A DNA stretch of 64,000 nt, from positions 248,001 to 312,000 of the forward strand of contig NZ_JAIGNT010000001.1 of assembly GCF_019711635.1 (NCBI RefSeq), given 5' to 3'. The DNA comes from Qipengyuania huizhouensis (GTDB lineage: Bacteria > Pseudomonadota > Alphaproteobacteria > Sphingomonadales > Sphingomonadaceae). The notes beneath the pieces are model-generated. The model did no database searches. It was not told the DNA's origin and saw only the letters and a program-made list of their open reading frames with translations. The position numbers and the translations under genes were made by a program. Position 1 is the stretch's first letter. The number at the start of each line of letters is the position of its first letter. Positions 1 to 8,650 of this stretch are shown here, one piece after another.

Positions 1-1
1 T

Positions 2-700
2 ATCCTGACAATCTGGGACGGCGGGTTCGAGGCCTACGCTCGCGAACCTGGCATGGATGGGGATGACCTCGCCTGGCGAGACCCTGGCCCTAGCGGTGAC
101 CCAGAGATGCTGCGCCCAGCCTCCGATCCGTTCCAAGCCGACGGCGGGATGCGGCTGGTGGAGGGAAATCTCGGTCGTGCGTGTTTCAAGTCATCGGCAG
201 TCAAACGCGAACACTGGTCGATAGAGGCTCCTTGCCGCGTTTTCGAAACCCAACATGCCGTAAACGAGGCCTTCAAAAAGGGCGAACTCGACCGCGACGT
301 CGTAGTTGTTGTCCGTTTCCAGGGGCCGCGGGCCAACGGAATGCCGGAACTGCATAAACTTACTCCAGCCCTGGGTGTCCTGCAAGATCGCGGTTACCAT
401 GTTGCTCTTGTGACCGATGGGCGCATGTCGGGAGCGAGCGGCAAGGTCCCCGCCGCAATTCACTGTACGCCCGAGGCGCTCGGCGGCGGCCCATTATCGC
501 GCCTGCGAGACGGTGACATTGTAACGGTCAGCGCAGAAACGGGAACTCTTTCCACCACTGCAGATCTGGACAGTCGCGAGCCCGCTCCGCAACCCCATAC
601 TCAGAGCGGGATGGGACGCGAACTCTTTGCCATGTTCCGCGCAAATGCCGATGGCGCCGAACAAGGAGCCTCCTCGATGCTGGCAATGGCAGGATTGTAA
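2..700 (+). CDS. edd: 6-phosphogluconate dehydratase, C-terminal part (cut by window start)
   Basis: The visible 232 residues are the C-terminal part of the IlvD/Edd dehydratase family. Edd removes water from 6-phosphogluconate to give KDPG in the Entner-Doudoroff pathway. The block [15 protein letters not shown] (here [12 protein letters not shown]), [18 protein letters not shown] and the [18 protein letters not shown] stretch are family hallmarks. The frame is open from base 2, so the gene starts upstream of the window. It ends four bases before glk, and glk overlaps eda, so the three form one operon. Calling it Edd rather than IlvD rests mainly on these two neighbours. Confidence 0.95.
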   Translation: MLTIWDGGFEAYAREPGMDGDDLAWRDPGPSGDPEMLRPASDPFQADGGMRLVEGNLGRACFKSSAVKREHWSIEAPCRVFETQHAVNEAFKKGELDRDVVVVVRFQGPRANGMPELHKLTPALGVLQDRGYHVALVTDGRMSGASGKVPAAIHCTPEALGGGPLSRLRDGDIVTVSAETGTLSTTADLDSREPAPQPHTQSGMGRELFAMFRANADGAEQGASSMLAMAGL

Positions 701-704
701 GGCC

Positions 705-1673
705 ATGGATCTCGTAACCGTCGACATCGGAGGCACCCACGCCCGGTTTGCGATCGCAACAATCCAGGCAGATGGCACAATCGATCTGGGGGAACCGGAA
801 ACGCTCCACACCGACGACCATGCAAGTTTCCAGACGGCCTGGGAAGATTTCCGTGGACGCAATGGTGGCAGCCTGCCACCGCGCGTGGCGATGGCTATTG
901 CCGGACCCGTGGGCGGCGAAGTCATTCGGTTTACGAACAATCCGTGGATTATCCGGCCTGCATTGGTGAAGCAGAAGCTCGGCGTCGAAGCCCAAACCAT
1001 AGTCAATGATTTTGAAGCAGTTGCACACGCCGTTGCGCGAGCCCCGGAAGACCAGTTTATCCATCTGACCGGCCCCGACCAGCCCCTCACCGAAGATGGA
1101 ACCATAAGCGTACTTGGCCCTGGAACCGGACTGGGCGTTGCCCATCTCTGGCGCAGCGGCAATGATTATCGCGTACAGGCAACCGAGGGCGGTCATATCG
1201 ATTTCGCCCCGCTCGATAGCATCGAAGACGCTATCCTTGCTCGCCTGCGCAAGCGCCATAACCGGGTCTCGATCGAACGGGTCGTTTCCGGCCCCGCCAT
1301 CGTGGACATATATCAAACGCTTGCTGCGATGGAGAATCGCAAGACCCGCGACGAAGACGATATCGCCATCTGGACACGCGCCATGCAGGACGAAGAGAGC
1401 CTGGCCGCCGCGGCACTCGATCGCTTTTGTCTGTCATTGGGAAGCGTGGCCGGAGATATCGCGCTGGTCCAAGGTGGCTTTGGCGGCGTGGTGATCGCGG
1501 GCGGTCTGGGTTACCGGCTCCGGAACCAATTGCCCAAATCGGGCTTCGCGCAGCGCTTCCGCGCCAAGGGTCGTTTCGCCGAATTGATGGCAACTATCCC
1601 GGTAAAGCTGATTACTCATCCACAGCCAGGCCTTTTCGGCGCTGCTGCTGCTTTCGCGAGAGAACACGCATGA
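705..1673 (+). CDS. glk: Glucokinase
   Basis: A 322-residue protein of the bacterial glucokinase family, which phosphorylates glucose with ATP to glucose-6-phosphate in the cytoplasm. The N-terminus [13 protein letters not shown] carries the phosphate-1 loop; FTNNPWII and [12 protein letters not shown] follow, then [12 protein letters not shown] and EGGHIDFAP, all typical of Glk. The frame is open further upstream, but the ATG at 705 directly precedes [10 protein letters not shown] and lies four bases after the edd stop. The stop codon overlaps the eda start in an ATGA. Supplying glucose-6-phosphate to the Entner-Doudoroff route fits its place between edd and eda. Confidence 0.95.
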   Translation: MDLVTVDIGGTHARFAIATIQADGTIDLGEPETLHTDDHASFQTAWEDFRGRNGGSLPPRVAMAIAGPVGGEVIRFTNNPWIIRPALVKQKLGVEAQTIVNDFEAVAHAVARAPEDQFIHLTGPDQPLTEDGTISVLGPGTGLGVAHLWRSGNDYRVQATEGGHIDFAPLDSIEDAILARLRKRHNRVSIERVVSGPAIVDIYQTLAAMENRKTRDEDDIAIWTRAMQDEESLAAAALDRFCLSLGSVAGDIALVQGGFGGVVIAGGLGYRLRNQLPKSGFAQRFRAKGRFAELMATIPVKLITHPQPGLFGAAAAFAREHA

Positions 1674-2284
1674 ACAGTATCGCCAGCATCATGAAGACCG
1701 CTCCCGTGATCCCGGTCATCGTTGTAGACCATGTGGAGCATGCAGTTCCTCTAGCCCGGGCACTGGTGGCCGGGGGCTTACGCGTTCTGGAAGTCACACT
1801 GCGCACGCCTGCCGCACTCGAGGCGATCCGGGCCATGAAGGAAGTCGAAGGGGCCATCGTGGGTGCCGGTACGGTGACCAACGAAAATGAATTGGCCGAT
1901 GCTATCGAAGCGGGGAGCGAGTTTATCGTATCGCCGGGCTTGACCGAACCTCTCGGTAAGGCAGCTATCCGCGCGAATATTCCCTTCCTCCCCGGTATTG
2001 CAGATGCGGGTGACATCATGCGCGGGCTCGACCTTGGGCTCACACATTTCAAATTCTTCCCGGCCATGGCGGCGGGTGGGCTTCCAGCATTGAAGGCGCT
2101 CGCCGCTCCTTTCAGTCAGTGCCGGTTTTGCCCGACCGGGGGGATCAGCTTGGACAACGCACGCGAATGGCTTGGCTTCGAGCCTGTCTTGTGCGTGGGG
2201 GGAAGTTGGGTCGCGCCGCATGGAGCCATCAATGCGACGGAGGTCGAGAAAGTCGCGCGCGAAGCCGCGGCTTTGTCAGGCTAA
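1670..2284 (+). CDS. eda: KDPG/KHG aldolase
   Basis: A 204-residue class I aldolase that cleaves 2-keto-3-deoxy-6-phosphogluconate to pyruvate and glyceraldehyde-3-phosphate. Visible family motifs are the [17 protein letters not shown] strand-helix, GAGTV, the [11 protein letters not shown] segment, FLPGI and the HFKFFPAM stretch with the Schiff-base lysine, then FCPTGGI. The ATG at 1670 overlaps the glk stop (ATGA), implying translational coupling; an internal ATG at 1703 would also be possible. The 3' end overlaps the convergent tilS gene by four bases. Confidence 0.95.
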   Translation: MNSIASIMKTAPVIPVIVVDHVEHAVPLARALVAGGLRVLEVTLRTPAALEAIRAMKEVEGAIVGAGTVTNENELADAIEAGSEFIVSPGLTEPLGKAAIRANIPFLPGIADAGDIMRGLDLGLTHFKFFPAMAAGGLPALKALAAPFSQCRFCPTGGISLDNAREWLGFEPVLCVGGSWVAPHGAINATEVEKVAREAAALSG

Positions 2285-3267
2285 TGGGTCAGGCGCGGAT
2301 TCTCGGGACCAAATTTCCAGATGGCCGTGCCATTCTCTTCGCCAGGAATCGCCTGAATACCACCGATGTTGATCGACTGACCGTCGATTAGTTCCGTAGC
2401 CATACGCACGGCATCCCCGCGCGAGATAGACTTGCCCATCTTATCGTAAATCATGACAATCACCTCGCCCCAGAAGGATGGGCGATAGATGGATGAGCGT
2501 GCAAACGGACGATAGCTGAAAATGCTGCCGTCACGGCTTCCCGCCAGGTCCATATCTTCGGCAGCTAGCCCAAGGATGCTATCTTCCATCGCCGCCAGTA
2601 CCTGCGCAGATCGCGCCACACCTTGAACATCGATCCAGTCGGCTTGCTCGAGAGCCTGCCGCATACGGACGCGATCGAACCGCCGGTCAATATTGGAGGG
2701 GTCCTGCACGGCTTCGAAGCCGCTTGCTAGAACAACCTGCTTGAGTGTGGTGCGCTTCCAGCCGAGCAATGGTCTGAGCAGTATCGTCTCACTCTCTGGC
2801 ATCGTGCCGGACGCGCGAATTCCAGCAAGGCCCGACATTCCGCTCCCGCGATTGAGGCGCATCATGATCGTCTCGACCTGATCCTCTAAATGATGCGCTG
2901 TGCAAACGCTGTCTATGCCGCGTTGTTTTGCCCATTCCGACAAGACGGAATAACGCGCTTGCCGCGCTTGATCCTGGACGTTCCCATCAGCCACCTGGAT
3001 CCGCAAAATCTGGTGCGGGACCCCCAGCCTTGCACAAATCGAAGCCGCCGAACGGGCCTCATCCGCGCTTTCCAGCCTTAGACCGTGATCGACAGTCGCT
3101 GCTTCGACGCGATTGGGAAAGGCCGCATGGGATAGCAGCAGAAGTGCGAGGCTATCCGGCCCGCCCGACAGCGCGACTCCGATTTGTTCATCCGGATCGA
3201 GTGCTCCTCGCCAGAGAGACGAAAGATCGGCCCGGAACCGCTCGACCAGCTCCGGATCGACAGTCAT
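2281..3267 (-). CDS. tilS: tRNA(Ile)-lysidine synthetase
   Basis: A 328-residue N-type ATP pyrophosphatase that attaches lysine to C34 of the CAU-anticodon tRNA-Ile, changing its decoding to AUA. The PP-loop SGGPDS is at residues 34-39, followed by [25 protein letters not shown], and [12 protein letters not shown], all diagnostic of TilS. It lacks the long C-terminal extension of the E. coli enzyme, as is common in alphaproteobacteria. It starts one base after the stop of the CpoB/YbgF-like gene upstream, so the two are cotranscribed. Confidence 0.93.
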   Translation of the reverse strand: MTVDPELVERFRADLSSLWRGALDPDEQIGVALSGGPDSLALLLLSHAAFPNRVEAATVDHGLRLESADEARSAASICARLGVPHQILRIQVADGNVQDQARQARYSVLSEWAKQRGIDSVCTAHHLEDQVETIMMRLNRGSGMSGLAGIRASGTMPESETILLRPLLGWKRTTLKQVVLASGFEAVQDPSNIDRRFDRVRMRQALEQADWIDVQGVARSAQVLAAMEDSILGLAAEDMDLAGSRDGSIFSYRPFARSSIYRPSFWGEVIVMIYDKMGKSISRGDAVRMATELIDGQSINIGGIQAIPGEENGTAIWKFGPENPRLTH

Positions 3268-3268
3268 G

Positions 3269-4153
3269 TCAACCGCACGTCACTTTGCTGCGAGCCGCCG
3301 CATATGCTCCCTGCAAGCGACCGCTCGCAAGCGCTGGGTAGGTTTCACCGAACTCCGACAATGCGATACAGGCGCGCTCGGTATCCTTCAACGCGATCAT
3401 CGCCTCGGCGAGAAACAACAGGCTATCGCCGGCTCGCGCACCGTTCTTGTCGGCCTGATAGTTGCGCAGGAACCAGGGAGCCGCTTCGGCTGGCTTTCCA
3501 TCATCCAGATAGGCTCGGCCCAGCAGGTTACGTCCATAGCTGGTCCGGAAATGGTTCGGATACTCCTCGATGAACATTGTCAGTTGCTGCTGAGCTTCGG
3601 GATAGAAGCCCGCGTCCCACAGCCGAAAGCCGTAAGAATATTCGTCGTCGCCAGCATCGTCGGTTTGCGGCTTGGCAATAGCCTGGACAGCCGCGACACG
3701 TGCAGGATCAGGCGTTGCAACCGGCTCCGCCGCTGAACCGGCAGTAGGGGAGGAATTTGTCCGAACCGGAGCCGGTACCGGTGCACGGGTTGTTTCCAAT
3801 GCTTCTACCCGCCCTTCGAGCAACCGCACGGCATTCGCCCCCTCCTCGTATTGTGAAGTCAGCCGCTGGAGCTGGCTTTCGAGGGCATCCAGCCGGGCAA
3901 GGATATCGGTAACCGCCGTTGTCGAGGGGGCAGGCGATGTCGCAGGCGCGTTATTCGTAGGAGCTGTGATCTGCGGCTCGAAATAGCGTCCATCGCCGCC
4001 GGGGAACACTTTGCGCTGGAGGGCACGGACCTCCGCTTCCAGCTTACGGATACGTGCTTCTTCGTTGTCCTGCGCCGCGAGAGGCATGGAGGTGGCGATG
4101 AGGGCCAAGGCAACTCCGCCAAGGCCGAAAGCACGTGCGCTGCGTGGGATCAT
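3269..4153 (-). CDS. CpoB/YbgF-like periplasmic TPR protein
   Basis: A 294-residue exported protein. After a signal peptide (residues 1 to about 26, ending near PLAAQ) comes a charged coiled-coil stretch (EEARIRKLEAEVRALQRKV), then a long Pro/Thr/Ala-rich linker with a second coiled coil, and a C-terminal TPR region (YSYGFRLWDAGFYPEAQQQL and the GKPAEAAPWFLRNYQADK repeats). This is the architecture of YbgF/CpoB, which links the Tol-Pal system to cell-wall synthesis during division. The start at 4153 is chosen because AAGGA lies about ten bases upstream; a longer open frame exists. No tol or pal genes are visible here; tilS follows directly. Confidence 0.8.
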   Translation of the reverse strand: MIPRSARAFGLGGVALALIATSMPLAAQDNEEARIRKLEAEVRALQRKVFPGGDGRYFEPQITAPTNNAPATSPAPSTTAVTDILARLDALESQLQRLTSQYEEGANAVRLLEGRVEALETTRAPVPAPVRTNSSPTAGSAAEPVATPDPARVAAVQAIAKPQTDDAGDDEYSYGFRLWDAGFYPEAQQQLTMFIEEYPNHFRTSYGRNLLGRAYLDDGKPAEAAPWFLRNYQADKNGARAGDSLLFLAEAMIALKDTERACIALSEFGETYPALASGRLQGAYAAARSKVTCG

Positions 4154-4258
4154 GGGAAGGTTCCTTGCTGGAAAATTCATCGATGCGAAAAGTGCCGTAG
4201 CTCGACGATGCTGTCGAGGGGATGAAGGCGAATTATCCGCCGCTCGCTGCACCTGTGG

Positions 4259-5101
4259 TCAGGTGGTCGGATTGGTCGTCGCTGCAGGATCGGCCGTTTG
4301 CGAAGCGGAGCCGCTTTCCCCGCGCGCGAGCAGCGCTTCCGCGCTCACCACCACATCACGTACAACCGTATCCTCTTCGGTCAACTTTGGTACTTCGCGT
4401 CCACCGATCGTAATGGCTAACGCATAAGGACGACCGGTCCAGACCTGCGGTTCGTTCGCATCTTCGGGCACGGTGAAACTATCGCCTTCGTCCATCTGGG
4501 CCTCGTAGAGACGGGTCCCGCTCGCATCGTAGAACTTTACCCAGGTGCCATCCATCTCACTGGTAAAGACAACCGGGCCACCGGCAGGTTGCGGGGCGGG
4601 AGCGGCATCTTGCTCTGGCGTATCGTTCGCCGCGACCTGCTCTGCGGGGGCCTGCAAAGGAGCCGGACCTAACCCTGGCGTGAAATAGCTCGAGTAGAAG
4701 GCGTAAATTCCGCCAAGCAGCAGTGCCGCCGCCAATATTGCGAACCAGACGAGACCGCGTCCCGGCACGCGCGCCGGATCGCCCGGTTCGAACTTGGCCG
4801 GGCGTTCGTTTACCTGTGGACGACCTTCAGCCAGTTCTGCACGCACCTGATCGAGCATTTCCTTCTCGTCGAGGTCGAGCGTTTTGGCATAAGTGCGCGT
4901 GAATCCGATTGCGTAAGTGCGTGAAGGAAGAGCTGCGAAATCGCCTGCTTCTATGCTCTCCAAATGCCGCCGGGGGATCCGCGTTTCGGCAGCAACCTGA
5001 TCGATTTCAAGGCCCTTGGCCTCTCGGGCTTCGCGCAGCCGATCACCTGCCCGCCGCACAGGCGCGGTATTCTCTTCGACGATGCCGCCTTCTTCTTCCA
5101 T
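4259..5101 (-). CDS. RodZ-like helix-turn-helix membrane protein
   Basis: About 280 residues. The N-terminal part (residues 18-80) is a Cro/RodZ-type HTH: GDRLREAREAKGLEIDQVAA, then RIPRRHLESIEAGDFAALPS and RTYAIGFTRTYAKTLDLD. A single membrane segment spans about residues 117-138, followed by a Pro/Ala-rich linker and a C-terminal DUF4115-like domain (DGTWVKFYDASGTRLYEAQM). RodZ anchors the MreB cytoskeleton in rod-shaped cells. An in-frame GTG at 5128 with AGGA upstream is an alternative start; the ATG at 5101 has GGA at good spacing. It precedes the CpoB-like gene by about 100 bases. Confidence 0.78.
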   Translation of the reverse strand: MEEEGGIVEENTAPVRRAGDRLREAREAKGLEIDQVAAETRIPRRHLESIEAGDFAALPSRTYAIGFTRTYAKTLDLDEKEMLDQVRAELAEGRPQVNERPAKFEPGDPARVPGRGLVWFAILAAALLLGGIYAFYSSYFTPGLGPAPLQAPAEQVAANDTPEQDAAPAPQPAGGPVVFTSEMDGTWVKFYDASGTRLYEAQMDEGDSFTVPEDANEPQVWTGRPYALAITIGGREVPKLTEEDTVVRDVVVSAEALLARGESGSASQTADPAATTNPTT

Positions 5102-5243
5102 GTAAATTCCGAATTCCTGAGGCCCCACGGGTGTTCCTGATCCCGTCGGATTTGTACAGAAAGTGTAGCAGCGATCATGTCAACCGCTCTGTCTGCGTAA
5201 GAATGGCTTGAAACCGATGAATTGCGCCGCAAAAGCGACGAGC

Positions 5244-7514
5244 TCAGTCGATCTCGATATCGTTCTCGACCGCCCATTCTGTCAGCGCTTCGCGCATGCT
5301 CGGTGGAGGGCTGACCAACCATCTCTGCATTTGCGTCGTCAGATCGGGAAGGTAAACCTTTCGCACCAGTTCCTTGATCGGTCCCACCGCCGCTGGCGTG
5401 ATGGAAAAGCGCGTGTAGCCGAGCCCCATCAGCGCCAGGGCCTCGAGCCTGCGACCACCCATTTCCCCGCACACACCGATCCGGACAGGACTTCCCACCA
5501 TCTGCTTGGCAATACGGGACAGAAATCTCAGAATGGCCGGACTTAACCAATCGTAACGCTCTGCCAGTTTGGGATTGGCCCGGTCTGCGGCAAAAAGGAA
5601 CTGGGTTAAATCGTTCGTTCCGATCGAAATGAACGAAAGTTTCGGCAACAACAGGTCCAGCACTTCGGCAAGCGACGGCACTTCGAGCATGCAGCCATAT
5701 TCGATACTTTCCGGCATCTGCTTTCGCCGGTCGCGCAGAAATTGCGCCTGCTCTTCGAATATCGCCTTCGCGGCATCGAATTCCCAAGGTTCCGAAACCA
5801 TCGGAAACATCACCGACAATTGCCGACCGGTAGCCGCCTCGAGAAGTGCCCGGGCCTGCGCTTTGAGAAGCCCCTCCCGCTCGAGCGAGAGACGCAGCGC
5901 CCTCCAGCCCATGGCAGGGTTCTCGTCCTTTTCTGCCGTATCATTGTCGAGATACGGAACCGCCTTGTCACCGCCAATATCGACCGTTCGGAAGATCACC
6001 GGTTTGCCGTCGGCCGCGTCGAGCACGTCGCGGTACAGGCGCATCTGCCGTTCGCGCGCTGGCAAGGTCGAAGACACGAGGAACTGGAATTCTGTCCGAA
6101 ACAGGCCAATCCCGTCTGCGCCAGTAAGTTGAAGCGCACTGACATCGTCGCGCAGGCCCGCATTCATCATCACGGTTATCCGCGTACCGTCACGCGTGAA
6201 AGGCTCGACATCGCGTAATTCGGCATAGGCAGCCGCACGCTGACGGTTGCGGGCGAAGCGCGTATCGAAGGCTTCGAGCAGTGTCTGCGACGGTCGCAGG
6301 GTGACAGTTCCCTTGTCGGCATCGACCAACACCTCGTCGCCTTCGGATACGCGAGAACGCACGCGAGGAACGCGGCCCAACACGGGAATGCCCATCGCAC
6401 GCGCCACAATTACCACATGCGCCGTCAGCGAACCTTCTTCCAGAACGACACCCTTGAGGCGGCGACGGTCGTATTCGAGCAGTTCGGCAGGTCCCAGATT
6501 GCGCGCAAAGAGAATGGAATCGCGCCGCAATCCTTGCGTTGCCGCCGTACCAAGCTGGCCCGACACAATCCGCAGCAGACGGTTCGACAGATCCTCGAGA
6601 TCGTGCATCCGGTCCGCCAGCAAAGGGTCGTCGATCTCGCGCATGCGCATGCGGGTTCGTTGCTGGACACGCTCGATGGCGGCTTCTGCCGTCAATCCGC
6701 TGTCTATTGCTTCGTTGATCCGACGGCTCCAGCCCTCGTCGTAGGCGAACATCTTGTAAGTCTCGAGCACCTCGTCATGCTCGCCGCCCTTGCCGAACTC
6801 GGGCTCGCGCCCCATCGCGTCGATCTGGTCGCGCATCTTGTCGAAGGCGCGATAGACCCGCTGACGCTCCGCTTCGATATCCTCCGCTACTACCTGGTCG
6901 ATTTCGACGCGCGGCTGGTGGAACACCGCCTGTCCTGCCGCCAGCCCCTTCACAAGGGTCAGCCCCTCGATCACCTCGCATTCGGTCGGAACTTCGTCGA
7001 GATCGATCGCTTCCTCGCCATCGACCAGTTCCTTGTGGGCAATCAGTTCCGACAGCACCATGGCCGTAGTCTGAAGAGCTTCGATCTCGACATCTTCATA
7101 GCGACGAGGCTCGACATGCTGGACGCACAATACGCCAACCGCGCGTTCGCGATAGACGATGGGAACACCGGCGAAGGAATGGAATTTTTCTTCACCCGTT
7201 TCAGGACGGTAGAGAAAATCGGGATGCGCTTTCGCCTCGGCGAGGTTCAACGTTTCGATATTCTTGGCAATCGTTCCGGTCAGACCTTCTCCCACAGCCA
7301 TCCGCGTGACGTGGACGGCTTCGGGATTAAGACCGTGGGTGGCGTAGAGTTCGAGCTCGCCCTCCCGCAGGAGATATATCGAACACACTTCGCTCGTCAG
7401 GCTGTCGGCGATGATGTCCACGACGCGATCGAGCTTGTGCTGGGCGTGATGGCGACCCGCCATGACCTCATGCAGTTGCGTGAGGATCTGGCGGGCGGAT
7501 GAAGCTGCTGACAT
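5244..7514 (-). CDS. ptsP: Phosphoenolpyruvate-protein phosphotransferase of the nitrogen PTS (EI-Ntr)
   Basis: A 756-residue enzyme I of the nitrogen-related phosphotransferase system. It passes phosphate from PEP to an NPr-type HPr. The N-terminal GAF domain spans about residues 15-160 (CSIYLLREGELELYATHGL, GEEKFHSFAGVPIV), which distinguishes EI-Ntr from sugar EI. The phosphohistidine is His366 in GSLTAHVVIVARAMGIP. The C-terminal PEP-binding barrel shows DGIGLFRTEFQFL, FRTVDIGGDKAVPYL, NPAMGWRALR and GVCGEMGG with the catalytic Cys. No npr or ptsN gene is visible nearby. It is the first gene after a possible terminator at 7551-7585. Confidence 0.95.
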   Translation of the reverse strand: MSAASSARQILTQLHEVMAGRHHAQHKLDRVVDIIADSLTSEVCSIYLLREGELELYATHGLNPEAVHVTRMAVGEGLTGTIAKNIETLNLAEAKAHPDFLYRPETGEEKFHSFAGVPIVYRERAVGVLCVQHVEPRRYEDVEIEALQTTAMVLSELIAHKELVDGEEAIDLDEVPTECEVIEGLTLVKGLAAGQAVFHQPRVEIDQVVAEDIEAERQRVYRAFDKMRDQIDAMGREPEFGKGGEHDEVLETYKMFAYDEGWSRRINEAIDSGLTAEAAIERVQQRTRMRMREIDDPLLADRMHDLEDLSNRLLRIVSGQLGTAATQGLRRDSILFARNLGPAELLEYDRRRLKGVVLEEGSLTAHVVIVARAMGIPVLGRVPRVRSRVSEGDEVLVDADKGTVTLRPSQTLLEAFDTRFARNRQRAAAYAELRDVEPFTRDGTRITVMMNAGLRDDVSALQLTGADGIGLFRTEFQFLVSSTLPARERQMRLYRDVLDAADGKPVIFRTVDIGGDKAVPYLDNDTAEKDENPAMGWRALRLSLEREGLLKAQARALLEAATGRQLSVMFPMVSEPWEFDAAKAIFEEQAQFLRDRRKQMPESIEYGCMLEVPSLAEVLDLLLPKLSFISIGTNDLTQFLFAADRANPKLAERYDWLSPAILRFLSRIAKQMVGSPVRIGVCGEMGGRRLEALALMGLGYTRFSITPAAVGPIKELVRKVYLPDLTTQMQRWLVSPPPSMREALTEWAVENDIEID

Positions 7515-7550
7515 GGCCCGCAGCTATAGCAAAAAAGTATGAGAGCGAAA

Positions 7551-7585
7551 GCGGGGCGCGGGAAGGTATTACCTTCCTGCCCCGC
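7551..7585 (-). terminator. Hairpin terminator downstream of the minus-strand DUF465 gene
   Basis: GCGGGG at 7551-7556 pairs with CCCCGC at 7580-7585, and the inner GGAAGGT/ACCTTCC arms extend the stem. On the minus strand it follows the small DUF465 gene, with short T tracts further on; the plus strand also has a T run (7589-7593). Confidence 0.6.
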
Positions 7586-7600
7586 AGATTTTTACGCCGC

Positions 7601-7756
7601 TCAGGTTGCGGCGATTTCTTCCTTGATCTTCAGCTTTTGGCGCTTGAGTTGCTGGATCATCGTGATGTCGGGCGAAGGCCGTGCCTGTTCGTCGTGCAAT
7701 CGGGCCTCGAGCCCTGCATGCTTGGCCTTGAGTGCGGCGACATGGGATGATTGCAT
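7601..7756 (-). CDS. DUF465 (YdcH-family) small protein
   Basis: A 51-residue protein that is almost entirely a charged helical hairpin: SSHVAALKAKHAGLEARL, then ITMIQQLKRQKLKIKEEI. The ending LKRQKLKIKEEI is the DUF465/YdcH signature. Function is not known. The ATG at 7756 is chosen over longer starts because AAGGAG lies eight bases upstream. A paralogue of the same family begins 144 bases away on the opposite strand (7900), so the two share one intergenic region. Confidence 0.85.
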   Translation of the reverse strand: MQSSHVAALKAKHAGLEARLHDEQARPSPDITMIQQLKRQKLKIKEEIAAT

Positions 7757-7899
7757 AGGTTTGGCTCCTTCTAGAGTTAGCGACCCCGGAAGCGACTCGT
7801 GCCAGGCGGCACGCGCCGCAGACCGATTATCAAACCACAGCTTCGCCAATTTACAAAGCCCCATAGACACGCCATGCGACAAGGCGAGATTCGGGAACG

Positions 7900-8112
7900 A
7901 TGATTGTGAACGAACAGGAACTGCGCAAACGCCTTGAAATGCTGAAGAGCGAGCATCGCGACCTCGATGCCGCGATTGCGGCGCTCACCGAGGCCGGCGA
8001 TGGCGGTTTTGTCGACCAGCTTCAGATTGCCCGGCTCAAGAAGCGCAAGTTACAGCTTAAAGACCGTATTTCCGCAATCGAGGATAGTCTCATCCCCGAC
8101 ATCATCGCGTGA
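7900..8112 (+). CDS. DUF465 (YdcH-family) small protein
   Basis: A 70-residue coiled-coil protein: LRKRLEMLKSEHRDLDAAI, then IARLKKRKLQLKDRISAIED, matching the DUF465 signature of its divergent neighbour at 7601-7756. Family function is not established. It is followed by a DUF1465 gene on the same strand (76-base gap), and may be cotranscribed with it. Confidence 0.85.
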   Translation: MIVNEQELRKRLEMLKSEHRDLDAAIAALTEAGDGGFVDQLQIARLKKRKLQLKDRISAIEDSLIPDIIA

Positions 8113-8188
8113 GTCGCGTGTCAAAGCGGGACATCCCCGGACATACCCTTGGTTCTGCAGGACCTAAAGAGGTAGCTCGTCGTTCATC

Positions 8189-8650
8189 ATGGACATGGAG
8201 CGGACGATTCAAGAGCAGGTTGTCGAAGACCTCTACACCGAAGCGCTTGCGCTGGCGGATGAGGCGCGGGCCGTGTTCGACCTGCGAGACGACACGGGCC
8301 GTGGCGATGTAAACGACCGCGTGCGCATGGCTGTATCGATAGAAGGTCTGCGTACCACTACACGGGTGATGCATGCGTTGGCCTGGTTATTGAACCAGCG
8401 GGCCTACTATGCGGGCGAACTGACAAGGCTGCAAATGCTTCGGCACGGCAAACTGGGGGAGGAACGCCCTTCCGATCCGGAAAATATGGAACTGCTCGAA
8501 CCGGGAGCTCGCGGGCTGATCCGCGATACCGAACGCCTCTACGCGCGGATCAGGCGGCTGGACGAAGAGCAGCGACAAACCGGCGGCGAGGCAAACGATC
8601 CGGTGCGTGATATGCAGGGCCGCATTTCCGAGGCTTTCGCACTGCGCTAG
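8189..8650 (+). CDS. DUF1465 family protein
   Basis: A 153-residue, mostly helical cytoplasmic protein. Features such as LYTEALALADEARAVFD, STEGLRTTTRVMHALAWLLNQ-like text (here IEGLRTTTRVMHALAWLL) and the C-terminal VRDMQGRISEAFALR fit the alphaproteobacterial DUF1465 family, for which I know no biochemical role. An ATG two codons further in (8195) is also possible; no strong ribosome binding site distinguishes them. Its 3' end overlaps the convergent glycerol kinase gene by four bases. Confidence 0.8.
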   Translation: MDMERTIQEQVVEDLYTEALALADEARAVFDLRDDTGRGDVNDRVRMAVSIEGLRTTTRVMHALAWLLNQRAYYAGELTRLQMLRHGKLGEERPSDPENMELLEPGARGLIRDTERLYARIRRLDEEQRQTGGEANDPVRDMQGRISEAFALR

